A DNA stretch of 64,000 bases from Dehalococcoidia bacterium (GCA_041653995.1 JBAZEK010000002.1:546882-610881), one strand, 5' to 3'; shown: positions 37,273 to 46,120, counted from the first letter of the stretch. Numbers and translations: made by a program. The notes: generated by a model not told the origin, from the sequence alone.

Positions 37273-38481
37273 ATGGCATCAGCACTGGATGGAGTAAAAG
37301 TTATTGAGCTCTCCACTTGGTTTGCCGGTCCCACCTGCGGCATGTGGCTGGGCGAGCATGGCGCCGACGTTGTCAGGGTGGAGCCGGTCGAGGGCGACCC
37401 GTTAAGGGCCATGTTCTCATCGGGCGTACTGCCGGCGGAGTTGGACATAGGATTTAACTGGATGTGGGAGATGGCCAACCGCAGCAAGCGTTGCATCACT
37501 CTCGACCTCAAACAGGAAGAGAGCCGCAAGATCATGCATAAGATGGTGGAACAGGCCGACGTCTTCCTGGCCAATCTGCGGCCGTCCACACTCAAGCGGG
37601 CCAGGATGGATTACGATACTTTAATCAAGCTGAATCCGCGCCTGGTCTACTGCAATATAACCGGCTACGGCTCGAAGGGTCCGGGCGCAGACTGGCAGGC
37701 ATTTGATGAGACGGCTTTCTGGACGCGTTCGGGCATAATGTCGACTATGGGCGAGCCGGGCACGCCGGCCGTCCCGCTGCGGGGTGCGATGGGAGACAAT
37801 ACAACCGGCGTTTTTGCGCTGGGCGCCATTTCGCTGGCGCTCTATTCCCGTGAGAAGACCGGCAAGGGGCAGCTGGTCGAGCTGTCTCTTTACGGCAACG
37901 GCATGTGGGTCGCCGGCATAGACGTGCAGGGCGCGCTGGTATATAACATGGAACTGGGCAGGCAATCCAGGTTCGCCGTGGGGAATCCTCTGTACAATAC
38001 CTACGCTGCCAAAGACGACAAGTGGTTTATGTTCCAGATGCTGCAGACCGACCGCTTCTGGCCGGGCGTGTGTAAAAGTGTGGGAAGGGAAGACTGGCTG
38101 ACCAAGTACCCCACGCACGGAGACAGGTGCAAGGCCAGCGCCGAGCTGATCAAGCTGCTGGACGCCGAGTTTGCCAAGCAGCCACGCGATTACTTCGCCC
38201 CCAGGTTCGATGAGAACGGCCTGATCTGGGCGCCGGCGCAGACTCCCACCGAGGTCATCAAAGATCCTGTGGCCCTGGAGAACGGTTACGTCATCGAATA
38301 TGATCATTTCAACTACGGAAAAGTCAAAGGCATCCGCTGTCCCATCCAGCTCAAGGGCACACCCGAGCGCACTCCTTTCGGTGCGCCCGAGTTCGGCCAG
38401 CACACCGAGGAGGTGCTGCTGGAGCTTGGATACAGCTGGGAAGATATCGGCGCCTTTAAAGAGAAAAAGGTCATATTGTAG
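37273..38481 (+). CDS. family III CoA-transferase (CaiB/BaiF/Frc type)
   Basis: This 402-residue protein transfers CoA between acids. It has the family start VKVIELSTWFAGPTCGMWLGEHGADVV, NRSKRCITLDLK, NPRLVYCNITGYGSKG and SREKTGKGQLVELSL. The catalytic aspartate is most likely the one in GAMGDNTTG. AGGAGG precedes the ATG. It leads a plus-strand series with two crotonase genes, an amidohydrolase gene and a C45 hydrolase gene, so it probably makes the acyl-CoA on which the crotonases act. Confidence 0.93.
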   Translation: MASALDGVKVIELSTWFAGPTCGMWLGEHGADVVRVEPVEGDPLRAMFSSGVLPAELDIGFNWMWEMANRSKRCITLDLKQEESRKIMHKMVEQADVFLANLRPSTLKRARMDYDTLIKLNPRLVYCNITGYGSKGPGADWQAFDETAFWTRSGIMSTMGEPGTPAVPLRGAMGDNTTGVFALGAISLALYSREKTGKGQLVELSLYGNGMWVAGIDVQGALVYNMELGRQSRFAVGNPLYNTYAAKDDKWFMFQMLQTDRFWPGVCKSVGREDWLTKYPTHGDRCKASAELIKLLDAEFAKQPRDYFAPRFDENGLIWAPAQTPTEVIKDPVALENGYVIEYDHFNYGKVKGIRCPIQLKGTPERTPFGAPEFGQHTEEVLLELGYSWEDIGAFKEKKVIL

Positions 38482-38492
38482 TGATATTAAAC

Positions 38493-38550
38493 GTAGGGGC
38501 GTAGCTTCAGATGCGCCCGCTATCGGGCGGGTCTGAAGACCCGCCCCTAC
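38493..38550. repeat. 58-bp REP-like palindromic element
   Basis: The outer arms GTAGGGGCG/CGCCCCTAC enclose nested complementary segments CTTCAGA (38505-38511)/TCTGAAG (38532-38538) and CGCCCG (38514-38519)/CGGGCG (38524-38529) around a CTAT loop. The whole unit folds into one long hairpin between the CoA-transferase and crotonase genes. Similar GTAGGGGCG-flanked intergenic palindromes occur as dispersed repeats in several bacterial lineages. No second copy was noticed in this window. Confidence 0.78.
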
Positions 38551-38602
38551 ATCGTGACTGCGATAATTTCGGGTTAGCCGCCTGTGCGGCAAGGAGAAAT
38601 CG

Positions 38603-39361
38603 ATGTCAATTCTCATATACGAGAAGAAGGATCATATCGCATACATCACGCTCAACCGTCCTGATAAATTGAATACCATGAGCGTGGAGCTCAGCCGCCT
38701 ACTGATTAAAGCGCTGCATGATTTCGATGCCGATGATGATCTCTATGTCGGTATCATTACAGGGGCCGGAGAGAGGTCGTTCTGCGCTGGGGCTGACCTG
38801 ACCGATACCGAACATATAGACCTGGGTGTCAATTGGGAGGCTGATTACGACTGGCAGCTGGCTAACATCAAGAAGCCGCTGATCGCCGCCGTCAACGGCT
38901 ACTGCCTGGGCGCGGGATTCACACTGGCTCTTTGCTGCGATATCAGGATTGCATCGGAGAAGGCCTCGCTCGGTACACCGGATCAGAAGCTGAATACGGT
39001 GGATGCCTATGCATCGATCATGCTTTCGCGCATGATCCCGGCATCCACTGCCATGGAGGTGTTGATGACGGGTGAGCGGTTAAGCGCACAGGAGGCCTAC
39101 CGCATCGGCCTTGTCAGCAGGCTGGTGCCCCCTGCGGAGCTGATACCGGCCGCCGCAACCCTGGCGGGGAAGATATGCGGCAACGGGCCGGTTGCACTGT
39201 GGGCCTGCAAAGATATCAATAGAAGGGCCCGTTATATGTCACTGGAGGACAGCCTCGCCATATTTAAAGCTGTCACAGGACCCATTCTGAAGATGGATGA
39301 TACCAGGGAGGGCATCACCGCTTTTTTTGAGAAAAGGCCACCTGTCTGGCAACTGAAGTAA
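38603..39361 (+). CDS. enoyl-CoA hydratase/isomerase (crotonase) family protein, A
   Basis: This 252-residue crotonase has the oxyanion-hole segments FCAGADL and YCLGAGFTLAL. Of the two classic catalytic glutamates, the first (PE in hydratases) reads PD in LGTPDQKL, while the second is kept in AMEVLMTG. The usual PGxGG loop is replaced by VDAYAS. Hydratase activity is therefore uncertain; isomerase-, lyase- or hydrolase-type chemistry is possible. The next crotonase gene begins 19 nt downstream. Confidence 0.9.
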   Translation: MSILIYEKKDHIAYITLNRPDKLNTMSVELSRLLIKALHDFDADDDLYVGIITGAGERSFCAGADLTDTEHIDLGVNWEADYDWQLANIKKPLIAAVNGYCLGAGFTLALCCDIRIASEKASLGTPDQKLNTVDAYASIMLSRMIPASTAMEVLMTGERLSAQEAYRIGLVSRLVPPAELIPAAATLAGKICGNGPVALWACKDINRRARYMSLEDSLAIFKAVTGPILKMDDTREGITAFFEKRPPVWQLK

Positions 39362-39380
39362 TAAGCAAGGAGAGGAAATT

Positions 39381-40151
39381 ATGGCATACGAGACTGTGAT
39401 CTACGAAAAAATCGACGGTATAGCGGTCATCAAGCTCAATCGTCCCAGGGTACTGAACGCCATCAACGCGCAGCTGGTAAGGGATTTCCACCAGGCGTTG
39501 GCCGAGGCGGCGCTGGATACGGAAGTCAAGGGCGTTATCATTAAAGGGGAGGGACGGGCGTTTTGCTCAGGTGATGATCTTTCAGAAAGCCCGCTGGGCA
39601 TGCAGGTTGGGGACATCCTGCGCCATATCGAAGTGCTGCAGGACACCACGCGCATCATGTTGAATATGGAGAAGCCTGTCATCGCCGCCGTGCATGGTTA
39701 TGCTTTGGGTGCAGGCTGTGAGTGGGCCATGAGCGCTGATATACGTGTAGCAGCCGAGGGTACCAAGTTCGGCTTCCCCGAGACTAATGTAGGGGCAGGC
39801 ATCACCAATGGCGGCACAAAGCTGCTGCCGCTGCTTATCGGAATCGGCCGTGCCAAGTGGATGGCCTTCACCAATGAACGAATAGATGCTAAGACAGCCG
39901 AACAATGGGGGCTGGTTAACTTCGTAGTACCTGCAGATAAGCTGGATGAGACGGCCACGGCTATGATTAAGAAGATAACCGCCAACTCGGCGTTATCCAT
40001 CAAGCTGACCAAGAAACAGCTGAACTATGGCGTCTACCAGGATTATGAACAGCAGTTCGATCTGGAAGCGCATGATGTGGTGTTGTGTGTAACGGGCATG
40101 GAGGCTGCCATGCGGGCCAAGGCGGCGCTGGATAAGACTAAAAAGAAATAA
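39381..40151 (+). CDS. enoyl-CoA hydratase/isomerase (crotonase) family protein, B
   Basis: This 256-residue crotonase has oxyanion-hole segments FCSGDDL and YALGAGCEWAM. The first glutamate is present (FPETNVG) but the second position reads Trp in RAKWMAFTNERI. It thus has the opposite pattern to its neighbour at 38603, and the two probably catalyse different steps on a CoA ester. AAGGAG precedes the ATG; 19-nt gaps lie on both sides. Confidence 0.9.
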   Translation: MAYETVIYEKIDGIAVIKLNRPRVLNAINAQLVRDFHQALAEAALDTEVKGVIIKGEGRAFCSGDDLSESPLGMQVGDILRHIEVLQDTTRIMLNMEKPVIAAVHGYALGAGCEWAMSADIRVAAEGTKFGFPETNVGAGITNGGTKLLPLLIGIGRAKWMAFTNERIDAKTAEQWGLVNFVVPADKLDETATAMIKKITANSALSIKLTKKQLNYGVYQDYEQQFDLEAHDVVLCVTGMEAAMRAKAALDKTKKK

Positions 40152-40170
40152 TCAGGCAAGGAGCAGAGAG

Positions 40171-41028
40171 ATGATCATCGATTTCAGGGTTACTGTGCCT
40201 ATCCGCGAATGGGTTGATGACGTGGAGGAAGCCAAGCGTTTATTCCTGAACAGCTTTATGCGGGGATATGCAGAGTCTGCATATGAAGTCTCCGCTATGT
40301 ATGAAGTGACTGCCGAGAGCATGGTCAAGGCCATGGATGCCGCAGGCGTTACATATGGTGTGCTGCAGGCCGAGTGGGCGCTGGGAGACTACAGGAAACT
40401 TAACGACGCCGCCTATCAAATAGCCAGGAAGTATCCCAAGAAGTTCCCGCGCTATTACCTGACCGTTAACGCGCTGGAAGATGACGATATGGTGAAAGTC
40501 GTCGAACGCGAGGTCAAGGAGCGCGGCTTCAGCGGCGTCAACTTCCAGACCTGGGCTCAACGCATGTATCCCAATGATAAACGGCTTTACCCTGTCTATG
40601 CCAAATGCCAGGAGCTGGGCATACCGGTGACTATTCATTCCTCTATCAACTTCACCATTGACCGCAGCATCGACTTCAGCCGTCCCGTGTATATCGATCA
40701 TATAGCGTGTGATTTTCCCGATCTTAAGATCGTTGCCAATCACGGTGGCTGGCCGTGGGTGAACGAGCTGGTGGCAGTGGCCTGGAAACATAAAAATGTC
40801 TATATCGAAATCGGAGCGGTGGCACCCAAGTACATCGGTACCACCGGGACAGGTTGGGAGCCACTGATGGTATATGGCAACAGCCTGCTGCAGGACCGCG
40901 TGCTCTTCGCTACGGACGACATGGTACCCTGGCAGCGCTGCGTGGACGAACTTAAAGCCCTTCCGCTCAAAGACAAGGTCAAGGAGAAATGGCTGGGTCT
41001 TAATGCGGCCGGATTATTGGGCCTGTAA
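40171..41028 (+). CDS. amidohydrolase-2 family protein lacking the N-terminal HxH motif
   Basis: This 285-residue TIM barrel of the amidohydrolase-2 (ACMSD/resorcylate decarboxylase) type has the later motifs TIHSSINFT, ANHGGWPW and LFATDDMVPW. The first strand reads MIIDFRVTVP, where metal-binding members have DxHxH, so two ligands are missing. It may be metal-free, use other ligands, or have a changed reaction. Family members hydrolyse rings or decarboxylate aromatic acids. It lies 19 nt after crotonase B. Confidence 0.82.
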   Translation: MIIDFRVTVPIREWVDDVEEAKRLFLNSFMRGYAESAYEVSAMYEVTAESMVKAMDAAGVTYGVLQAEWALGDYRKLNDAAYQIARKYPKKFPRYYLTVNALEDDDMVKVVEREVKERGFSGVNFQTWAQRMYPNDKRLYPVYAKCQELGIPVTIHSSINFTIDRSIDFSRPVYIDHIACDFPDLKIVANHGGWPWVNELVAVAWKHKNVYIEIGAVAPKYIGTTGTGWEPLMVYGNSLLQDRVLFATDDMVPWQRCVDELKALPLKDKVKEKWLGLNAAGLLGL

Positions 41029-41057
41029 GGCCAAATGATAGATGGAGGATGCAGCAG

Positions 41058-42842
41058 ATGAAAAAGCAGACTAAGCGGGCAATACTCTGGAGCGTTCTGG
41101 GCGTGCTGGCGCTGGTGGTCATCCTACTGGCCGCCTATATAGTTGACCTGACAAGCTTCCCGGGAAATATAAGGGAAACGGATTATTCCAAACAGGTCAA
41201 GACGGAAGGTGTGAAATCTACTTTCCATCAGGGCGCTATTTACCGTTATCCCGGAATCGTGCCGATGCTGGAAGTCGAGGGTGATTATTATGAGATGGGG
41301 CTGCAGTATGGAGCCCTTCTGCAGCCGGAGATCGTGGGTGGCATGGCAGCCATGGAGAAGATACTCAGGTGGAATGCTGAAGAGATGGGGGTTCCCTATC
41401 CGGCACTGGTTGGGATCATAAAATACCAGGCCAGGCAGGTGGCCGGCGCACTGCCCCAGAGGTATCAGGACGAGATGAAAGGGGTAGCAGATGGCTCAGG
41501 CGTGCCTTATGACACGGTTATATCCTGCTGCCTTTTTTATGACGTCGGAATGGCAATGGACTGCACCGGTGTGCTGATGAGGGGAAAAGACGGCTCAATC
41601 ATACAGGGGCGTAACAACGATACTGCAGGTTTCGGCGGTGAAGAGCTGGCCAGGATGACTGTTGTGGTCAGGTATAAAGCCCCTGGTAAGCATGTTGTCA
41701 CGCATATGGACCAGCCTCTGTATATGGGGGTGGAAACCGGTTACAACGATCAAGGCCTCAGTTTCGGGGAGGAAACACTGCGTATTAAGAATCCAAATCC
41801 AAACGGTTTCAGCCTGCCTTATTTGATCCGTATGGTCATGGAAGATTGCTCGACTTTAGATGATATTTATCCTTACTTTGATAGATATCCTACTATTGCG
41901 GCCTATGGCTGCGTTTGGAGCGACCTGGACGCGGGCAGGGGTGCTGTGGTGGAACTGACACCCACAGCATGGGCTAAAAATGAGCTCAAAGGCTCCCTTT
42001 TGTGGAATTTCAACCGCATTTATGACCCAAAATTGGCTGAGCAGCAGAAACCCTCGCGCAGCATAAGTAACATTAACATCGACCGCGAAGCGGTGGCCTC
42101 GGAGTTCCCCGTGAGAGACACGTACACGATTGAAGACACCGTCGCTTTCGTCCGCGCGCAGGCCGGTCCCGACGGCACGGACTATTCTTGGAGCGGCACA
42201 AAACTCCCAGTATGTAACTGGATGGCTTCGCAGATGATGGTTTTTGATTCCAAAAGCGACGGCTTCTATATGGCTGTCGGTCCCTACTATACAGCGCGCC
42301 AGGATATCTATCATTTTTTCAACGATTTCTCGCGCAAGCCGGAGCTTTTCATGCCGGCCCTGCCGATTAAGCCGGTGGTAGAGAAAGCGGCGCAGATAGA
42401 GAACCGCCTGACCAGCAAAGCGGAGAAGCTCCAGGCCTTTATCGATCTGGCTGCGGAATTCAAAGACGACGCCAATGTTCAATTCATAGTTGCCTACAAG
42501 GCCTTCAGGCTATCCCGCATGGATATTTTTCCTGCATACGCCCGCAAAGCCTATGCCATGGATCCGGGCAACCCGGAATATCAGATGTACGCTGGAATGG
42601 CTGAGTATTATGATAAGCATATGGAAAAAGCGGTGGACCTGCTGGACGCGGTGACCGCCAGATATCCCGAGCAGGACCTGATCAGGCTCAGCGTGTTGGA
42701 GAGGGCCGGCGTGGCTGTATATCCGCCCAAAACAGCGTCGTATAAATGGCAGAAACAGGCCGTGATCGACAAGTACGGGGCACAGGCCTATTATGATGGG
42801 AATGTTCTGCCGTTAATAGATGCGCTTGACCGATCTAAATAG
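41058..42842 (+). CDS. membrane-anchored C45/choloylglycine-type Ntn hydrolase
   Basis: This 594-residue protein has one N-terminal anchor (residues 8-29) and an Ntn-hydrolase domain of the C45 acyltransferase type. Key marks are GDYYEMGLQYG, AMDCTGVLMRG with the probable nucleophile C169, and QGRNNDTAGFG. The tail from about 440 is helical with a TPR-like look (AYAMDPGNPEYQMYAGMAEY). Ntn enzymes of this type cleave or transfer amides. ATG at 41058 is preferred over 41049 because GGAGG at 41044-41048 abuts the latter. It ends the plus-strand run. Confidence 0.82.
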   Translation: MKKQTKRAILWSVLGVLALVVILLAAYIVDLTSFPGNIRETDYSKQVKTEGVKSTFHQGAIYRYPGIVPMLEVEGDYYEMGLQYGALLQPEIVGGMAAMEKILRWNAEEMGVPYPALVGIIKYQARQVAGALPQRYQDEMKGVADGSGVPYDTVISCCLFYDVGMAMDCTGVLMRGKDGSIIQGRNNDTAGFGGEELARMTVVVRYKAPGKHVVTHMDQPLYMGVETGYNDQGLSFGEETLRIKNPNPNGFSLPYLIRMVMEDCSTLDDIYPYFDRYPTIAAYGCVWSDLDAGRGAVVELTPTAWAKNELKGSLLWNFNRIYDPKLAEQQKPSRSISNINIDREAVASEFPVRDTYTIEDTVAFVRAQAGPDGTDYSWSGTKLPVCNWMASQMMVFDSKSDGFYMAVGPYYTARQDIYHFFNDFSRKPELFMPALPIKPVVEKAAQIENRLTSKAEKLQAFIDLAAEFKDDANVQFIVAYKAFRLSRMDIFPAYARKAYAMDPGNPEYQMYAGMAEYYDKHMEKAVDLLDAVTARYPEQDLIRLSVLERAGVAVYPPKTASYKWQKQAVIDKYGAQAYYDGNVLPLIDALDRSK

Positions 42843-43024
42843 GCCGGCCATCCTTTCAGGTGTTCTTTAAACCTCATATTTCGACCCTGCATAATATCGA
42901 ATGTTCCGGGGTCCTGCAAGCGCGCCCGCAGCAGGAAACCCCATTTCACTCAATCTGCGTCACCTCCGTGCGTCTCCAGATGCTTAGCTGAAACGGAATT
43001 TTAGTATAACGTAGTATCACCTAT
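42843..43024. other. intergenic region after the C45 gene
   Basis: This gap holds an imperfect hairpin (GGGGTCCTGC ... GCAGGAAACCCC, about 42916-42943) that could end transcription of the preceding run, although it lacks a U tract. No gene was seen. The promoter region of the next gene begins at 43025. Confidence 0.4.
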
Positions 43025-43086
43025 GATTATATATATCGATAATGTGTATATCGATATTGACAGGTATCTGATTAAAGTGATATTAT
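43025..43086 (+). promoter_or_regulatory. promoter with two TATCGATA boxes, copy 1
   Basis: Two TATCGATA palindromes (43034-43041 and 43049-43056, 15 bp apart) abut TTGACA (43057-43062), followed by an 18-bp spacer and TATTAT (43081-43086). The 38 nt at 43025-43062 are identical to 43988-44025, upstream of the paralogous gene. Confidence 0.82.
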
Positions 43087-43155
43087 CCCAGTACATTTCC
43101 GTGCCGACCTTGATCGGTCAGGCGATTGTCCAAAATCAATTACAGGGAGGGTAAG

Positions 43156-43857
43156 ATGGCTGAGGCTAAGAAACGGTTCTTCACGGAAGGTGAACTGAAG
43201 GGGATGGGAGAAGAGACAGTGAATCTGGTTCTCAAGGCGATAGAAGCCGGGGATATGGAAAAAGCAAAGAAGCTCACTAAGAGAATGCACCGCGAGTTCT
43301 TTTTTGTACATGAAACCCTCAGGGATTGGATAACCTCGTTGCTGAGCTATATTTACCATCAACAAGGCGAAGAAGGCGTGTACAAATCCATGCACGATGC
43401 ATTTCAGACGCCCGTAGAGATAATGGCGGCTGCGTATAGAAGCCAGGATGTCGCAACCCAGACCAGGATGCTGGCAGCGGGATTCAGGGCGCATCTCTGC
43501 CCCGTAGTTATTGAAGAAGATGACGAGAAGTTCAGTGTGATGATGGCTCCCTGCGGCAGTGGCGGGAGGGCTATTCTCAATAAAAGCTATGAGCCGACAG
43601 GAAAATTCGCCAGGGTGAAAAACCCGCACAAGATGACGTTCGGAAGGACCGATTTCCCCATATACTGCGCTCACTGCGCCCTTCAGGACATTGTACCCAT
43701 GGAGAAAGATGGATACCCTATCTGGGTTATCGATGTGCCTGAAAAAGTCGGGGAGGTACCCTGTAAATATTACATCTACAAGGATCCGGACGATATACCG
43801 GCACGCTTCTACGAGAGATACGGACTGAAAAAGCCGCCGGTAAAATCGAAGAAATGA
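43156..43857 (+). CDS. unrecognised protein with four conserved cysteines, paralog A
   Basis: This 233-residue soluble protein has a charged helical N-terminal half (1-110). Its C-terminal half carries APCGSGG (C133), YCAHCALQD (C171, C174) and PCKYYIYKDP (C203). These four cysteines are kept in the paralog 265 bp downstream, whereas C115 is not, so a metal or Fe-S site is plausible. The start at 43156 has GGGAGGG upstream and matches the paralog start; an ATG at 43126 lacks such a site. I do not recognise the family. Its promoter links it to the CoA/reductase genes. Confidence 0.82.
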   Translation: MAEAKKRFFTEGELKGMGEETVNLVLKAIEAGDMEKAKKLTKRMHREFFFVHETLRDWITSLLSYIYHQQGEEGVYKSMHDAFQTPVEIMAAAYRSQDVATQTRMLAAGFRAHLCPVVIEEDDEKFSVMMAPCGSGGRAILNKSYEPTGKFARVKNPHKMTFGRTDFPIYCAHCALQDIVPMEKDGYPIWVIDVPEKVGEVPCKYYIYKDPDDIPARFYERYGLKKPPVKSKK

Positions 43858-43987
43858 TCCTTGCCGATGGCGTAATAAATGCCTGATTGAAGATAAGGTA
43901 TAACCCAAGACATTTAATCAGCCGCTACCAGCGTATATTCGATACTCAATTTCTCGAGTGATAATGTGATAATGTTGTGTCATATCA
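43858..43987. other. gap between the tandem paralogs
   Basis: No gene or terminator was recognised in this stretch, which leads into the second promoter. It contains AT-rich repeats of GATAATGT(G) at about 43962-43977. Confidence 0.35.
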
Positions 43988-44049
43988 GATTATATATATC
44001 GATAATGTGTATATCGATATTGACATGTATTTTATTAAAGTGTTATTAT
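43988..44049 (+). promoter_or_regulatory. promoter with two TATCGATA boxes, copy 2
   Basis: TATCGATA boxes lie at 43997-44004 and 44012-44019, followed by TTGACA (44020-44025), an 18-bp spacer and TATTAT (44044-44049). It is a duplicate of the element at 43025-43086. Confidence 0.82.
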
Positions 44050-44122
44050 CCTGTGGCATTTTCGAACTGACCTTGTTTGTTCGAGGGGTTATTCGGTATC
44101 AATTTTTAATCGGGAGGTAAAG

Positions 44123-44815
44123 ATGGCAGAGGCAAAAAAACGTACGTTTACGGAGAACGAGCTGAAGGAGATGGGGGAGGAGACGGTTAAGCTCGTTCAA
44201 CAGGCGATCGATGCCGGGGAATTGGAGAGGGCCAAAAAGTTGAATCGCAGAATGTATCGGGAGTTCCAGTCTCAGCATGATAATTACCTCAATTGGGTGA
44301 CCTCGTTGCTGACATTTATTCAAAATCGCCTTGGTGATGAGGCCGTCTACGAGTCAATTTACAGTGCCTTTGAGGCGCTGGGCGCCCTTGCTGATGCGTA
44401 CCGGGGCCAGGATCCCGGTAAACAGGCGGCCATGCTGGCGGCGGGGTTCAGGGGGCATCTAACCACGGCGGTTGTCGAGGAGGATGACGAGAAATTCACC
44501 GTGATGATGGCTCCCTGCGGCAGCGGAGGGAAGGTCATTGCCAACAATGGTTATACTCCGGTGGGGGAGTTCGCAAAACTGAAAAAGTCACACAAGATGA
44601 CCTTTGGCAAAACGGATTTCCCCATTTATTGTGCTCACTGCGCGTTGCAGGATATAGTCCCCATGGAAAAAACCGGCTATCCCATCTGGGTCATCGACCC
44701 TCCCGATAAGGTTGGCGAATCGCCCTGCAGGTATTACATCTATAAGGATCCGGACAACATACCGGCTCGTTTCTATGAGAGATATGGATTGAAAAAGCCG
44801 CCGGTAAAATCGTAA
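44123..44815 (+). CDS. unrecognised protein with four conserved cysteines, paralog B
   Basis: This 230-residue paralog of the protein at 43156 shares the start MAEAKKR, and the C-terminal blocks APCGSGG, YCAHCALQDIVPME and PCRYYIYKDP are almost unchanged. The middle (50-115) has diverged more, which suggests conserved chemistry with a different partner or ligand surface. The CoA-transferase gene follows after 50 nt and has no clear promoter of its own, so the two are probably co-transcribed. Confidence 0.82.
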   Translation: MAEAKKRTFTENELKEMGEETVKLVQQAIDAGELERAKKLNRRMYREFQSQHDNYLNWVTSLLTFIQNRLGDEAVYESIYSAFEALGALADAYRGQDPGKQAAMLAAGFRGHLTTAVVEEDDEKFTVMMAPCGSGGKVIANNGYTPVGEFAKLKKSHKMTFGKTDFPIYCAHCALQDIVPMEKTGYPIWVIDPPDKVGESPCRYYIYKDPDNIPARFYERYGLKKPPVKS

Positions 44816-44865
44816 AAATAACGTTTATCAAATTTATCACAAGGTGATTATAGGGAGAGTGGAAT

Positions 44866-46044
44866 ATGACTTTTGCGCTTGAAGGTGTCAAGGTACTGGA
44901 TCTCTGCCGCGGCTATCCGCCGGCTTTCGCAACAATGCACCTGGCTGATTTCGGGGCGGACGTGATCAAGGTAGATCCTGTCGGCTTTACATCCTCCCTG
45001 CCGGGAGGAAATGAGGAAGACAAGATCAGCGCGTACACCTTTATTGACCGCAACAAGCGCAGCATCAAACTGAACATGCGCTCCGATGCCGGCCGCGATC
45101 TGCTCTTCAAGCTGGCTAAACATGTGGATATTCTGATCGAAAACTCACGTCCGGGGACCATGGAGCGCCTGGGCATCGGCTATGCAACTCTAAAAGAGGT
45201 CAATCCGCGGCTGATTTACTGCCAGGTCAGCGGCTACGGGCAGACCGGCCCCTACAAGGATATCGTGGGGCACGATGCCAACTTCATGGCCATAGCGGGC
45301 ACGCTCAGCATGATCGGTCCTGCGGACGGTCCTCCCTGCTGGCCCAGCAATATCATCGCCGACTTCGCAGGCGCCGGCCTGCATCCTTTGATAGGCGTCC
45401 TGATCGCCTATATAGCGCGGGAAAGGACAGGCAAAGGCCAACTGGTGGATATCAGCTACACGGATGCCGTTTTTTCCCTGACCTCATTTGATGTCACGAT
45501 GCATCTGGTCACGGGAGAGAAGCGGCGCAGAAGCAAAACGGCTCAGACGGGTGGAGAGCCGTGCTGCTCAACATATTTAACCAAAGACAGCGAATACATA
45601 ACAATTCAGTTCATTGAACCCCAGTTCTGGAAAAATTTCTGCGAGGACATCGGGAAACCGGAGCTTACCGCACGCCAGTGGTCTTTGACTGACGCGGACA
45701 GGCAGGAGATGTTCTGCATCATGAAGGAGATTTTCCTGACCAGGACGCGGGATGAATGGTGGGAGTGGGCCAAACAAAGGCAGGTGATGCTGGCGCCGGT
45801 CAGATACATAGAAGAGGCCATAAACGACCCGCAGCTGAAAAGCAGGGAAATGATAATGGATAAAGAGCATCCCACGCTGGGAAAAATAAAGCAGCTGGGC
45901 AATCCGCTGAAGTTGTCGGATACGCCGCCCTCCTTCCGCATGTATTGTCCCAGGCCCGGCCAGCATACCGATGAAATACTTGCTGAGTTGAAACTTACCA
46001 AACAACAGATTGCTGATTTAAAACAACAGGAGGTGGTTCAATAG
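44866..46044 (+). CDS. family III CoA-transferase
   Basis: This 392-residue CaiB/Frc-type CoA-transferase has VKVLDLCRGYPPAFATMHLADFGADVIKV, NKRSIKLNMRS, YCQVSGYGQTGP and ERTGKGQLVDIS. The likely catalytic Asp is in SNIIADFAGAG. It sits between the Cys-rich paralog gene and an MFS transporter gene, fitting uptake and CoA-activation of an organic acid. Confidence 0.92.
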   Translation: MTFALEGVKVLDLCRGYPPAFATMHLADFGADVIKVDPVGFTSSLPGGNEEDKISAYTFIDRNKRSIKLNMRSDAGRDLLFKLAKHVDILIENSRPGTMERLGIGYATLKEVNPRLIYCQVSGYGQTGPYKDIVGHDANFMAIAGTLSMIGPADGPPCWPSNIIADFAGAGLHPLIGVLIAYIARERTGKGQLVDISYTDAVFSLTSFDVTMHLVTGEKRRRSKTAQTGGEPCCSTYLTKDSEYITIQFIEPQFWKNFCEDIGKPELTARQWSLTDADRQEMFCIMKEIFLTRTRDEWWEWAKQRQVMLAPVRYIEEAINDPQLKSREMIMDKEHPTLGKIKQLGNPLKLSDTPPSFRMYCPRPGQHTDEILAELKLTKQQIADLKQQEVVQ

Positions 46045-46120
46045 CTGAGACAGATATATCTTGAAATAATCCGAATATATGACCGGTTAAATTATTCCCA
46101 TATCGTCAAAGGAGGTTTTA

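Noticed and set aside
37621..38616. 331-codon minus-strand open frame across the CoA-transferase gene
   Set aside because: The plus-strand CoA-transferase motifs are continuous; the opposite frame has none.
43126..43155. Upstream ATG adding ten residues to the Cys-rich paralog A
   Set aside because: It has no ribosome binding site, while ATG 43156 has GGGAGGG and matches the start of paralog B.
43025..44049. Mobile-element insertion carrying the second Cys-rich copy
   Set aside because: The two copies are a head-to-tail duplication with promoters; no terminal inverted repeats, target duplication or transposase gene is seen.
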